A stretch of 64,000 nt of DNA. It comes from Sistotremastrum niveocremeum HHB9708 (Eukaryota; Basidiomycota; Agaricomycetes; Sistotremastrales; Sistotremastraceae). Under the pieces are notes generated by a model. The model was not told the origin of the DNA, searched no databases, and was given only the letters and a program-made list of their open reading frames with translations. Location: contig KV419421.1 in NCBI GenBank assembly GCA_001630475.1, positions 8,916-72,915 on the forward strand, written 5' to 3'. This document shows, in pieces, positions 10,925-23,639 of this stretch (the first letter of the stretch is position 1; every line of letters begins with the position of its first letter). Position numbers and translations under genes: made by a program.

Positions 10925-13662
10925 TTATGGGGACGTCACATTTAATGTCGATTTTCGCCATCTTCTTTTCTTAGAGACATATGATAAGTGACTCGTAAGG
11001 CGGGAATATCTCTCCAGTGCTTGGCTACGAAGGCTGTCGGGTCGGGCCGGGCCGGGTGCCAAATCAGGCACAGGCACGCCAGTCTCGAGGTCGATGTCTT
11101 CAAGAAGCGAGAGGACCATTTCGTTGATCGAAAAACGGATGCCGTAGGATTCTCTGGGAGCCAAATCAATAAAGGGAGTGAGAATGCTGTTTAAAACTAA
11201 CTGAGTGAAGTGTTGATTTGCAATGCCAGAAGGCGCATCATCTTTATCGTCAGGAGCAGCGGGCTCCGACGAGAAAGACCAGAAACCAGGCGGATCTGGC
11301 GGGGGAGAATCCGACTGAGGAACAGTAGCGAAGTAGTAGATCGTACGCGGAAAGTCGTAAGTCGTCACAGTAGTCGCCAGAGTGACCGACGCAGTTGTTT
11401 GCACTCCGAGAGATGAGACTAGATCGCCCAGATCAGTGACCGTGATGCAAGGGATTCTCGATACGAACCTAAACGAAGAGATCTAGGATCCACACCTGCT
11501 TGGCGGGCAATCTTGGAAGCTGAACGGAGGAAGAACGCTTCAAAATCGGGCGTCGTGCAACGCCTGAGTTGCGTCTGGATAGTCACTGTTTCACCAGGGA
11601 GATAATCGAAAGACCATCTACCGAAATTGCTAAGAAAAGCATGAGAAGAGGGCGAGAAAGCCTTACCTAATAAATCTGCCGATCTGCACGCCCGTGATAA
11701 AATCGCAGTCATCAGCTCGTAGCCGTTGAGCAATGATGTGATAGCTCGGAAACGAGGACAGAGGAATTTCGGTGGCAACAGACGCTCTGCGCCAAACGGT
11801 ATTATCTGGTCCATCAAACCACCCGATATCTCCAATAGCAATCGCTTCTTTTTCTACAGTTTCGCTGCCGAATCGTTCCCCGACGCTCCGCCACCATATG
11901 ACACCGAGGAGAGCCCGCCGAGCGCTTGGTGTCTTCTCCGACTTCCACTTGTTCAATAGATGCAATTGCGATGCGCATTGTTGGACGCATTGTTGGAATG
12001 ACCATATTCCACTCCAAATCCCATCTGATGCGTGCCAGTAAGCGATAAGCACTCATAGCAAAACGGCGACTCGACCTCGTCCTGCCACCAGCTGTAGATC
12101 GATCAGCGCTAACCATGAAGAAGCTGCGGGATCACGGACCTGAGTAGTGACGCTCTCCATTCGCTGGTTCGAATCATTCCAATAGCTATCAAACTCCCCC
12201 AATGCTCCTATGCGTAATTGCTTATCTCTTGCATCCAGAACGACATTGTTCAGCTGAGTCCATGTCAGCATATTGGGAAGCGGAGAGGAAAGCAACTTAC
12301 GCGTGATTTCCATGATACCTTGTGGTCATATAAGAACATGTAGCCAGCCTAATCTTGCTTAACGGATGCCCGCATACTGCAAGGATATTCTCACCGAACA
12401 TTCGTTCATCTGCGACGAGGGTTAGAGCGGCTTACGAGCAGATGCGGAACACGCTCACAATTCGAATGCACTCATAAAGACGAACGTCAATCGGAAGACT
12501 CTGGAGATATGCATATGCAACAATCGTTCCTGCGTTCGTGAATGTTCATCAATGTAGATTATTTTATACAGAGATTGCCCATACCCGTCTCGACTACAAT
12601 CATCCTGGTTCTGTCACTTGCGACTGAGAAACCAATGAGCCTCGCAATGGATTCATGGCTGTGGGACGATCAGTGAGTATAAGTACAGAGCGAGAGACTC
12701 AAAGACAACTCACAGCATGTTGCGACGCAGTTCTAATTCTTCAGTGAAATCCACCCTGGTCTGCTCGCAATCTTCCGTCATCTCAAACTTGCGCACTATG
12801 ACTGCCCTTCTTGGTCCCACAAGATCAACGAGCTCTCCCTGATGTTCTCGGAGAATATAGCCTCGTTTGACAGTTCGATTGATTTCTTTCGTAAAACGAA
12901 TACTTTGGACGGCAAGACGAGGAACCTGGAGAATGTCACTCAGTATTCGGCATCCGGCAGAGAAATTGAACGATTTGCCTGGTCGGGTTCACGGGAATCT
13001 GGGTCCACCCGCAATTGAGACGACATCATGCTTTTTGTCATTGCTTTAGAAATATCCGTCAAATAATTCTCCGTAGCGATAGCCGACTTGAACTGGACGA
13101 GCATTCAGCGTGTATTTTCGATGGAAGCACGGGAAGAGGTTCTTACCATGTACGTCTGATAGGCAGTGCCAAGGCTGCCTAAACAGGCCTTTGTTTCCTC
13201 CTGCACACTGGCGGCCTTGACGGTGTGTTTCATCCTTGATTCCTTGCTTAACCTTTCAACCGTCGTCACTGCATCTTCCAAAGCCCTTAAACAGATAATG
13301 AATTAACGGGTAAAACACCAGTGAATCGGTACACACCGACAATAGCACTCCAGACGCGCTTTGTGATCATCTGAGATATCTTGATCCTCAGTCAAGTGCT
13401 CATTTATTAGTAAAATTTGTCGAGCTGCCTCTTCTGCGATGGCGCAGCAATCTCGTCTATTGACTCGCACCATCTAGAAACCCAGTATCACCAAGCTGAT
13501 TCTCTAGCGAAGAACGTGACCTACTTGTGCAGTCTCTACCAGGGCTAATCCAATCCCAGATATGCACTTAACAATGCCACCGCCTGGGATGGCCTCTCCT
13601 AGACTTTGCAAAATTTTCAGCGATGTCTTGGTGTTCTCGACGAGGTCTGCTGGGTCTGACAT
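10925..13662 (-). CDS. MLKL-like N-terminal helical bundle fused to a degenerate kinase-like domain
   Basis: Fourteen exons (13662-13525, 13473-13337, 13285-13147, 13092-13009, 12925-12714, 12658-12585, 12529-12459, 12409-12395, 12318-12301, 12253-12140, 12081-12013, 11947-11667, 11629-11469, 11418-10925) keep frame to give 668 residues. Residues 1-165 resemble the four-helix bundle of MLKL/HeLo-type proteins: a GGGIVK turn, then amphipathic helices rich in Ala, Glu and Leu. From about 167 comes a kinase-like fold with a VIVRKF strand and an LHESIARLIGF helix. The catalytic loop reads WKSRLNNVVLD, so the HRD aspartate is missing, and the DFG position reads GAL. A C-terminal region of about 280 residues is unassigned. 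In animals and fungi such bundles drive regulated cell death by membrane attack; that role here is inference. Exons of 15 and 18 nt and a 37-nt intron are unusual. Confidence 0.75.
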
Positions 13663-14496
13663 CCTGAGATACTGGGATATGATGTTGAAAGGTAGATCAT
13701 TGGTTCTGAGGCGTGGATTTTATAAACATTGACAGTTGCGTGTTCTGACCCCCTTCCCCTGGTTACGAATCTTTGGAATGCGCTCATAATTGAACAACTG
13801 TTGGGTACGTATACTTTTATGGTCGACTGCGGGTACGTATCCGGCTTCTTTGGCTCTTATAGTCGTCAACCATGGGAACTAGCGTCAAGAACGGGCCTAA
13901 GAGCGATGAAGTTGTACGAGTCACCCGTGACGCAGCGGCCCTGAAGCGGGTCGGGACAGCGACGGAAGCAAATCCAGCTCAGGACCCGGCACAGCGCGTT
14001 TGCTTTTGGTCAAGCTTTTCGTCGATGGCCATCCACTCACTGTTCAGGATTTCTAGGCAAGAAATTACGGGGTGTTCAATATCTGCAACTCAATATCTCA
14101 GACGAGTCTCTAACGGGAGAAAACCGCTTCTCCGCTGTTCTTGACAAAGTTGCAGAGGTTCACAAAGCCCACTAAACACAGCCGGTTCAGGTTGGCCGAC
14201 TAATCTGAGAGACTTCGCGAAGTTATCACTTTCCACTGATGGCTATTCGGGATTCATTTTGCCTCCAGTCAACAATGTGGATTGAAACCACGCGATTGCA
14301 CACTTTTTCGACCTGGCTCTGTCATTCGTATAACTTTTCCTGCGCAGCTGCGCCCGCTTTCAACAGGTTCTTCCACCAACGCTCTTCTTGTTTCGTTGGC
14401 TGCGGAATGGCGATGCTTGACTCATCACGGATCGTCTAGAACACACAAAAAGAGTTCAAGAGATACTCCAATCTGACCCCAACTGTACGCTGTAGT
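13663..14496. other. Intergenic region
   Basis: Upstream region of the MLKL-like gene and 3' flank of the receptor-like gene. Short plus-strand frames are present, but none has splice partners or motifs. Nothing else seen. Confidence 0.35.
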
Positions 14497-16041
14497 CTAA
14501 ACCTCCGTTTTCTTGGAATCTTCAGTCTCCTTGTTCCCTTTTATGACAACAACAGTCGTAAATTCATCCTCTGCGCAGCTCTGCTCCCATTGTGAGCGTG
14601 TCATCAGATCCATAGTCTTCGTAGATGTATCTTCAGCAGCACCCCAACAAGGAAACCACACCCGGAAAAGGTCCTGCGACACGTTAGCACTATCGAAATC
14701 TCCGGGAAAGTTTGTAACACACGCTCTGAGTAGCAAAAACGCCGAGGAGCAATATCGGGGCTATTGATGTGACGTTTGCGTTTGGACAGCACATTCTTTC
14801 ATTTTGGTGGCTTACCTACAGCGAGAACGCTTGTGCGTAGAACGACCCAAGCTTCGAACATCCCAGAAGAAAACAGCAGGCTGTTTTTTGGGTGTCAATC
14901 AGCAGAGATGAAGGGCATGTTCAAGACTCTTACAGAATAATCTCTAGGATCAGAAATACGCCAACTCGGATTCCCTTGGATGCATCCAGCATGTTGGTAG
15001 ATAAAAGTTCGTTCCGAGATCGATGGATGATAATCAATCTTACGATCAAGCCTGTGGGAGTCACAGTGAGACTATTATAGTTATAACATGCATTACTATA
15101 TTCAGACCTTGACAGATTAAGGTGCCCGCGGCAAGAACTCCTTGCAAGCTTTGCGACACTTGTCCGCTGAATGTGAATACTGAGACCGGAGTTCGTGCCG
15201 TTGTGGACAGATCACTCACAGGCTGGTGTTGCTTATTGTGCAGTAGAAAGCCCAGCTCTCTCGAAGTACAGATTCGGGAAAACGCATCGCATACTGTTTA
15301 TCAGGGTTAGGCACGGCTTGACGCATGTGAACGTATAACTCACCACGATGACTGGAATAACGACGAAGGTAGAAGCGAGATAGGGTGTACTTATCGTCTA
15401 CACAGAAGCCTTAAGGGTTGTCGGTGCGGCTGATTGCCCAACTGAAACTGACTATGTATAAGCGCAATGCGGTTGAGTCATTTCTTGGAGGTTTCCCAAG
15501 ACGTCGAAGAGAGAGCCATGTCTAGATTTTATATCGCCCTATGAGAGATTGTCAAGAAGAAGAAAAATCAAGAGAATACCTCGACGATCAGGATGAAAAC
15601 AGCGGTAACATAGCTGTAAAGCTTCAGCAAATAAGCATTCAGACAAGCCATGGATACCAACCCCATGTCGAGACCATGTTTCAAAACCGCCTGTGTCAGA
15701 CAAGGTGTGAAAGGAGGCGTTTGGTCCATATATGATCCGTTGTAGAAGCTGGTCCGATAAGCCCGCCTGCGAAATTTTAGTGAGCAATACTGAGAAACTT
15801 ACAGAATCAGGTAAACGAAGGTTTCAAGAAAAGAGATCAGTGTGAGGTTGATGAGTGCAGGATCTCGAGGAGTAATGGATTTCGAGAGACAGAATGTCAG
15901 AAGAAGGACGAAAAGACCAGCTTGTGCCACGATCATGACCGAGAACCAGAAAAGTAATATCGTTTGTGCATGCTGCCCTAGCATCAAGCCTTGAACTGTG
16001 TCTGAGGCAGCTCCGCCAGCGGATAGATTGGTAGAATTCAT
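14497..16041 (-). CDS. Orphan seven-helix (GPCR-like) membrane protein
   Basis: Nine exons (16041-15803, 15766-15580, 15397-15344, 15293-15220, 15166-15108, 15051-14934, 14880-14816, 14760-14723, 14673-14497) give 336 residues in one frame. Seen: a short glycosylatable N-terminus (NSTN), about seven hydrophobic helices, a CLTQAVLKHG motif between helices 2 and 3, and a hydrophilic C-terminal tail rich in Lys, Glu and Thr. The layout matches the many basidiomycete-specific seven-helix receptors of unknown ligand. Inference: a surface sensor. An upstream in-frame ATG at 16062 would add seven residues. The 182-nt third intron is long for this window and could hide another small exon. Confidence 0.68.
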
Positions 16042-16064
16042 GATATTCAGCTCAAACACCAATG

Positions 16065-17300
16065 TTGAGAGGATGATGCATTGGGAGTCTGGCAGCCATG
16101 TGTTGCATCACGGTCTCGGAATGAGAATGAGTATATATTGCCAAGTAGGATAGCATTGCATTTCCTGAGAGATGGGAGATGGGGCGCGTCCACGAACATC
16201 AGAAGGATATTTGATGGCCGATAACGGTTGAATAGTATACGCTTTTTTGTGGAAAGCAGACCAAACTCGAGTCTTGGACTGCAACTCTTATCGCGAACGT
16301 TCGCCGACTCGGACAACTTCATGATCGACGCGCGAGATGCACTTCAAGGAAAGTTGATGCCATCACTTATGAGCCGTGTCGTCACCCATTAGTGCTCCGT
16401 TTGGTCTATGGTCCCGAGAGCACCGCGCTGTGGGTTTTGCGACGTCTGAAACAGTCGTTCAGAGTTCGGTCGTCCAATAATGGAGATTCGGGGGAGTTGG
16501 TGCAGTATTCAATATTGAGCCCTGTTGCCATCACCGTGACTGAAGCCCCGGAGAAGTGGCCCTCGAGCATTTTCTCTGATTCCTGAGTAATCCTGATCAC
16601 CAGCAGCAGCGCTGATCGACGGAGGTATCAGCCCATGCACCCAGGGGAGCGGCTTAGATTCTCCACTCAGCGTCATGCAAACGTGGATTTTCTCCTCAAC
16701 TGAGCTGGTATTGAATTTCAGATGACTGCATCATATCTTAGCGAGCAGCACTCTACTTGATAATCTCTGATGTCTGGACGGGTTCAATGATCTTAGGGTG
16801 GAAGCTTCGTCCGAGTCGGTGTCATCGCATCTGATGTTGATTGGCGGGCCTTCCAATCCTTTGCGCATCGCCTGGATCATTTCCTAGCTCGGAGTTTGAA
16901 ATGGATTGAAGGAAGATTTACAAACAGCTGCAAACAAGAGCAGGTGAAAATTTTCCTGATCAGGCTAAGCTTTCGAGCGAGGTGACATTCCCTCAACTAT
17001 TTCCTGGCTGATTCAGGATTATCCACAAATGTTGATTTGATCGCGAGAACCTCAAGCAAGAACCACGAGAGAATATTTCACATCGATTTCATTCATGACA
17101 GTACTGTAACTAAGTGTATTATGAGCAACGACCTAGTTTGTATCAAGTCCGAGCTCGAGTGTTGGGACCTTTAAATGGTAGGAAATGTCCGTGACACAAA
17201 TTAGTAAAGATTCAGAAATGTGCCGAACGATAAAAGTTTACAAGCCGCAAGCTATCTTGTCCCAGAGGCTTCTTCCGTGACTCCTGCTACCACGTTTTAC
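16065..17300. other. Intergenic region
   Basis: About 1.2 kb with no supported exon on either strand. It should include the promoter of the seven-helix gene (right end of that gene) and the 3' region of the next one. Confidence 0.35.
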
Positions 17301-17306
17301 GATCGC

Positions 17307-18711
17307 TCAGTTCAACGGCGGCTTCAACCGCAGCCTTGGAGATACCCAGTCTGGGTAGGAGAATGTCTTATCATCATTAGAGTGTTCCTGGTCACGATAA
17401 AGGCTAACGAGGCCTATCACGCGCAAATTTCTCTCTTTCTCCTGTTCAGGGTCAGGACTTTGCCTTTGAGAAGCGTGAAGTGAGCCGATGTGGATTTCGT
17501 ATTGGAGATCTTGAACTTTGATACGTTTCCAGATACACTCCATCTCTGCACGAGTAGTATGGAGTGCAACAAGTTCTTCATCTTCAAAAGCTTGGTAGCT
17601 GTATGCATCCAAATATGAGAGTTCAATATCTGGTGTTGTAAGAGCTGTTCGATAGTCAAATATCTGCAAGAATGATTAGCAGATATTGTCATTGACATAC
17701 TATTTGACTTGACAACTGACCTCCGGAATACCTCGTCTCAGCTCCCACTTGCAAGTCCAAACACGATTGGTGTCTGTGTTTCGCCACACTACTTGAAAGT
17801 AGGCCGGAGAACTGGCAGTAGGTTCAGTATATTCATAGTCACCACCTTTGATGTTTGGATCCCAATCTGATCCTTCCCATCTGAAATCTTTCCTACCGAA
17901 CACAAGTCTCCAGTGTTCAAATGATGCAGACTTCACAGAGCCGTCAGGACTTTGATCAAGATTGATCAATATGCCATTTGAAGCCATGGCATGTGAGCAA
18001 GCGACTGCTAGCTTTTTTCTTCCTTCTTCCGGAGATTGCAAGGTGCTGACCTCACACCAGAAGCTGGTGTGTGGATCAAGGTCACCCGGGTTGTCTTTCG
18101 AGAAATCAAGGTTCTGCCTTTGTTCCACACTGATGATGAGGTCGGGCATAAAGGATTTGCTGCGAGAATAGGGATGTCTCCCACCAATAGCGACAACATG
18201 GAGATAGCCGAGTCTTTGGGACAGATCCGATTCTTGCTGCTGGTCAACCGACGTCGATGCATTGCACAATAGGCTAGAGAGACCGGAGACAGCGTAGGCG
18301 TGCTTAATGTCTCTGTATTCCAATACAAGTAGGCCATCAGGCCATATGTCAATTCTACGATAATGTTAAGAATATTGCAGGCACAGGAGACAAAGAGTGG
18401 ACGCGCTTGAATTTTTGATCGTTTCTGGGATTCAATGATGGATCTTCAGCAAATATTTGTTCCAAGAGTTCATCCTCCTCCTGTGAAGACGGCACGTCCA
18501 AGTACAGCTTTAGAATCTGTATTTCCTGATTGAGGAAAGCCCGAAGGTGCGGTCGTGCTGCCTCTATTGTGTCAACATCGATTGGAACACCTGTATAGAC
18601 CGAAGGCGATGATGTTGAGAGGGTGGGTGAGCGCGCTCGATTGGCCTCAGCAGGCGAGTCGGCATTGCAAGGGCCAACGTCAGTGTTGGACGAAGGTTCT
18701 GGTGATGACAT
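17307..18711 (-). CDS. Unknown protein with a possible PD-(D/E)XK nuclease-like core
   Basis: Three exons (18711-18392, 18354-17721, 17663-17307) give 436 residues. Seen: a Ser-rich N-terminus of about 60 residues, an acidic helical segment, and a central domain in which MPDLIIS is followed about 30 residues later by FWCEVST. That spacing and context resemble the D..ExK core of PD-(D/E)XK nuclease-fold proteins, although the final Lys is not at the canonical place. After it come IDIWPDG/WRLVFGRKDF-type beta-rich segments and a charged C-terminus. Not assigned to a named family. The first intron is only 37 nt, and its donor could be placed differently. An in-frame ATG at 18771 would add 20 residues. 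Confidence 0.6.
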
Positions 18712-19398
18712 CGGACGATTACGATGGCGATGTATACGATGGCAGAGACAAAGAGAGAGAACAATACGCAATCTCTTTACGCGAAATGGGAGAGATTGTC
18801 TGAGTGGCAGTTTTCGATCGTAGCCAATGCAGCGACAAGAGTATGCCGCCGAGGGTAATTCGACCCTGGAAAAGTTGCCGGTAGTAAGAAGGATGATGAC
18901 GGATAGCCAGAGATCGAGTGGTCAATTATGCCTGGCAATATATTATTGGCACACTAACCACTATACTGATAGAGGTTACTCACTCGACCGCAAAGTCAGA
19001 GTTGGAGCAGTACTAGTAGCGAAAGTGAAGACAATCGTGAGGAGGGCTTCGCTTTGGCAAGTCGAAGTCACCAATATCGAGAGTCGCGGCAGAAAGACCG
19101 CGTCAGAGAGCGAGATGTTGTTGAGGTCGATTTAGTTCGTCCAAACAGGAAGAGTTCGAGGAACAACACTTCAGCGCTAGCTTGAGCCGCGTTGAAAGAC
19201 CCTCGAAAGCTCGAACAGCGCCGGTGGGCGACCCAACAGGTCGTTGCGTGAATACGTAACGAAAAATTTAAACGGACCGAGTTTGTGAAAGCATTGTCCT
19301 CAGTGTCCTAGTCTGATTTCTCTCCACAATGCGCCGTTGACTCGCAGGATATCAATAATGAACTAGATCACAAATAGAACGCGAAAAGCAAGCAGAAT
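18712..19398. other. Intergenic region
   Basis: A 102-codon plus-strand frame lies at 18827-19135 but has no motif and crosses the presumed promoter of the minus-strand gene. Nothing else seen. Confidence 0.35.
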
Positions 19399-20935
19399 CT
19401 AAAGTCCACTGCACCACATGCCACCCCATCTATCCACGCCTCTTCCAGATGCACCCGAAATTCTGCCCTGTCCTTCGCTCCCATCAATACCGTCAATAAA
19501 CCCTAATCCATAACTCCAATTCGCATTAACAGCCATTACGGGACATCTCCATCCAAGGAAAGGCGGACACGACCTGTCGACTGCTTGGCACGTTTCTATA
19601 CATGGTAACAATATCGTGTGGGACGTCCCGAGATCTGGAAGAATAGGGGAACGGTTCGACGACGATTGTGCAAGAAGGGCTGGAGTAGGTGATTCTGAGG
19701 GAGGGGTAGGGGAGAAGAATGTCGAAGGATTCGAAGGCGGGTCTGCACATTGTGGGAATGCCACTGCGCACAGCCACGTTCTGTACGTATCGAAACAGTC
19801 TGTACAGCCTTTGAGTGGAGAATAGACGTCACGACCGCAGGGAAAAGCGGACAGTGTGGTTGAGAAGTTCTGGAGAGAGGACAGGAAGGAAGAAGAGATG
19901 GCTGGATCGAGGTTTGTGGTGTTGTATGATGTGAATGGAGCTTTCGGCGGTTGAAGGGGCACAGAATATGCCGTTTGGGGGCAGAACGGCAAAGAGTGAA
20001 GCAGAGGGCATGCGAATGATGCTAGTCAACACCAGATACGTGTAAGTAGTCGTGTTGCACTTTCATCGGAGGTACTTACATGACTTGGTCGAAAGGAAAA
20101 TCGCCTCAGATACTTTTGCGCCGTCTTGCACGACAAAGGCGGTGTAATTCGTCCTGTTGTCCAAATCTTCGACAAGCCACTGCGTTCGAAAACCTTCCGA
20201 GCCTCGAAAGGCTAGAGAAGTTGTCATATTCTCATTGGCGGATTGCTGTCCAAGGACTGCGCAGGCCGATTTCGCTAGTGAAGGAGGAGACGAACTGGTG
20301 GGAAATAATGCAAGGGTAAAATTGGGAACATTCGAGGGCGCATTAGGCATGGTGGTATTTGATTCAGGGAGGGTATAGTTGGGGTATGAGGGACTTGAAA
20401 TAGGTAAAGACGAGAATGAGGGAGAAAATATCAGGGCCTGGGACGCAGTCGTGTCGCCGAGGAGAGGCAGGCCGTCCAGAACAGTATGCAAAGGATCTAT
20501 AACGAATAAGCCTCAGGGATGGGCGAAACTTGACTATCACTCACCACCGTTCGAAACACCCAGTTGAAATGTCCAAGGAGGCACGACGACTCCGGATGAC
20601 AATTGTCCGGTGTACACGGCCAAGATGCCACCGTTGGGAGTCGTCCCATTCCACGTTCCAAGTCCCTCGTCTAAACTGATCTCAATACCACCATCTCCTC
20701 CGTCAGGTGAAGGCACGGACGTCGACGCGCTATTCAAGAAAAATCGCGGTGAAGGAAGCTGGTCGCTACATAGCGACACGGAGAGGTTGATAGGCGAATC
20801 AGACGTCGGTAAAGTGAAAGTGGGAGGTGAGATGTTGTTATACGTGATATTGGAGATGATTATTGAGTTCAGACTGATTTCTTGACGTTGAGCCAACACG
20901 GCTGATATTAGCAGCCATAATGTCAGTGGAGGCAT
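19399..20935 (-). CDS. MID1: MID1 stretch-activated calcium-channel subunit
   Basis: Three exons (20935-20545, about 20496-20080, 20021-19399) give about 476 residues. Seen: a signal peptide (about residues 1-16, LLISAVLAQ), many NxS/T glycosylation sites, and a C-terminal Cys-rich domain with GCTDCFDTYRTWLCAV, FPQCADP, LPCIETC and RSCPPFLGWRCP in order. This is the diagnostic pattern of fungal Mid1. The family partners Cch1 at the plasma membrane or ER for calcium entry during mating, cold or membrane stress. The Cys-rich C-terminus is complete, so the gene looks intact. It is shorter than many homologues (550-700 residues), mainly in the N-terminal half. Confidence 0.88.
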
Positions 20936-21247
20936 CGGGCGCTATGCAAGCTTTGAACGGCATCGTCCGTGGTACTGCTACTTGGACCATGACAAGCACC
21001 AATTCCTAATTATATTCTGTAGGATGTTGAGCAATGAAAGCGATCAAATTCCGCCAATATTCCAATAGAAATTATGTATACTCCGCCGTCGAAGAAAGAG
21101 AACAACAAAATCGCGAAACACGACCCCGAGCCGAGATCACGTTGAGCCACAACGCTCGTACGGACTCATTCCTTCTGCCCAACCAGCCCCTATCGTACAC
21201 ATGTGCGCTACCTAGTTTTCCATCATCTCAGCGCCGGGTTTCTCGTC

Positions 21248-23635
21248 TTACAGATTATCATTGCGATTATATCCGCCAGCACGTCCCTCTGTGACCGCGT
21301 GCAGAATCCTGTAATCGCGGAAATGGGACAACTTGTACTCATCAGAGAAATGAGTGCCTTTCCCGACCGCAAGAGCAACTCTAAGCGACGGAATAGACTC
21401 AAGAGAGACTTCTATCCCACGAGACTGTTATCAACCTCCATCAGTTCCAATACCGAGAAATTGGTGAATTCGTCTTACTTTTGTCACCTTCCAGTGTAAA
21501 GTTTGCGTAAGATACGCTTCGACCTCATCAGGATTCAGAGATCTCAAAGGCTTTTCGTCGTCTTGGACGTCTTGAAGCAACGCGTGCGTGATGGGGACTT
21601 GACCCGTCGCGAGTGTATGAGCGTCCTCTTGGATGCGACAATTCTCGCAACCGTCAGTCGTACCAGTGGAATGTGCCGGAGTGCTAAAGTTGTATATGCT
21701 CCCAACGCGAGTGTCTTTCCCGATGTAAATATGCACCGAGAACGGAGAACCTTGAAGGGCAAATCTGGAAACGAATCTTTCATCAGCCTTGATTATGAGA
21801 GACAGGGGCACGGAACGCACCTTTCGTATAGAACATTCACAATGTAATCATGCTCTTCGACGTCGTGGTCGGGTGCAATCTTGAGGATCTCCGGCTGCGC
21901 TTCTGCTTTCACTGATGTTGCAGCTCCGTGAGCCACGGCTTCGCGCAGTTCGACTGGACCTCCAGGATTCGGGAGCGTCGGTTTAGGAACGGGTTGTGGA
22001 TCGAGAATGGGTGGAAGTCGTGGGATAGGGATGGGAGGCCTGATGAGAATAGGATTGCGATAAAGCCGATTGACTTGCGCCCGGATATCCTTGACATAAG
22101 CCGTTTGACTGAATTGACCGTCGACCTCGTACTTCGCCAACCAAGGCTGTAATTCAGGATAAGTGTATCCGAGCTTCGTCCAGTCGCGAACGCTGTTGGA
22201 CGTGTACATCGTGCCGTTCAGATTGGTATGGAAAGGCGCCAGAGGAGTATTCGGTGTATCGATTGTCCCAGGACGAATAGACCAGGTGCCGTCGTCGGGA
22301 CGTTGGTGTGCACGGTCAGAGAACCAAGATGTTGGGTTGAGACTCTGCCAGATGGCAAATTGACGATCGACGTTGCTGGTGATCCAATGAATATCATAAT
22401 CGGGTTGAGCGTGCAACTGCATACCAATGATGGAGCCAGAATATAGGATCGAAAGCCGCGACGGGCACGATGCTCATGTGTCCACCATTCGGCCCTCCAA
22501 TCCATCCGTGGACGTTACTACGAGCATAGTCAATCAACACAAGACACTTGACAGAAGAATAAACACGTACTTGTGAATATCCTCCAAAGAAAGGTAATTC
22601 GGCGGACTCATGCCTTGTGAATACCTCGTCGACGCAAAGGCATCATAGTTCGAAAAGTAGCTCTGCGAGAAAAGGCGATATACGGCCTCTCCGAGCGTAT
22701 CCGTATATCTTGATCCTTCGTACCAATCTGCGGTACGCAGACTGGCAGCGATCTGATCGTCGTTTTGAACGCCGTTGATCCATTCAGATTGGGTGGTTGG
22801 ACCGTCGAGAGGAGGGCATTTGCTTGTCGCTTTGCAGATATCATACTAGATTCAAGAATTTAGTACCAAAGGGTATGTGCATTGGGAAAACTGATACCGG
22901 AAAGCCGCCAACGGGATGCAATGCATTGATCCCATATTCGCCCATAGGTCTTTCGGTGCGGAACGAATGCATGGGATTAGGGATTTCCGTAGGTCCCATC
23001 GACGTCTGAACGGTGACGGTTGGTTCTTTTACAATGAGAGGAGCCTCATAAGTAGCTATCCTAGAAGACTCGCGCTTTTTCTTCGCCGCCCAATCCCAGT
23101 AAGGGAGACGCCATGCATTGGCACTCTCAGTGAGCTTGTCTTGATCCTCTTCGGGAAAGGTGGGTATGATGTCGTTTATCATAATCTCGTGAATACGTTG
23201 CTGTGAAGGAAATGATGTCAGAAGACTTATGGGGGCATTGGAATGAAGGAATGTACTTCGTAAAGGAGGATGTAAGGGCGATGCCAGTCGGGGAAAAGGA
23301 TACTGTTGTGAGTACAATATCCTGATCCGGGAGACTTCGACGTCGTCTTTTCATCCCAAGGGACCAAAGGCTGACCATGTATACCTTCAAATAACCTATT
23401 AGTACGAAGAGGATAGGAGGATGCAGAACAGTTCACCTGCCACTTGATAATAACTCAATTTATCGGTGACGGGCAAGGATTGGAACTTTGCCAGCGCGAG
23501 GAAGAAGAGGTTGACTTGATCGACATTATTTGGATCGGTATACCACGCGTCGACTTCTTGACGAAGAGGGACCTGTCCTTCGAGAGGACCTAGTCCGACT
23601 TGGATACCAGTGATGGGGTAGTATGTGGAAGTCAT
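21248..23635 (-). CDS. Tyrosinase (polyphenol oxidase)
   Basis: Eight exons (23635-23437, 23384-23257, 23200-22898, 22845-22571, 22517-22425, 22375-21821, 21764-21479, 21424-21248) give 671 residues. Type-3 copper ligands are visible: CuA in GIHGQP (H69), CTHN (H92, with C90 placed for the thioether bond) and FPDWHRPY (H101); CuB in IHNNVHGW (H301, H305) and WLHHCNVDR (H332). A Pro-rich linker near residue 450 leads to a C-terminal lid-like domain ending RAGGYN.. as in mushroom tyrosinases. No signal peptide, so it is cytosolic and probably a latent pro-enzyme. It oxidises monophenols and diphenols to quinones for melanin and defence. The last exon is included because the frame, a good acceptor at 21424 and the family C-terminus agree; without it the protein would stop at 21431. 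Confidence 0.93.
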
Positions 23636-23639
23636 GGTT

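Noticed and set aside
18827-19135. 102-codon plus-strand frame
   Set aside because: No motif and located in the promoter side of the minus-strand gene; likely chance.
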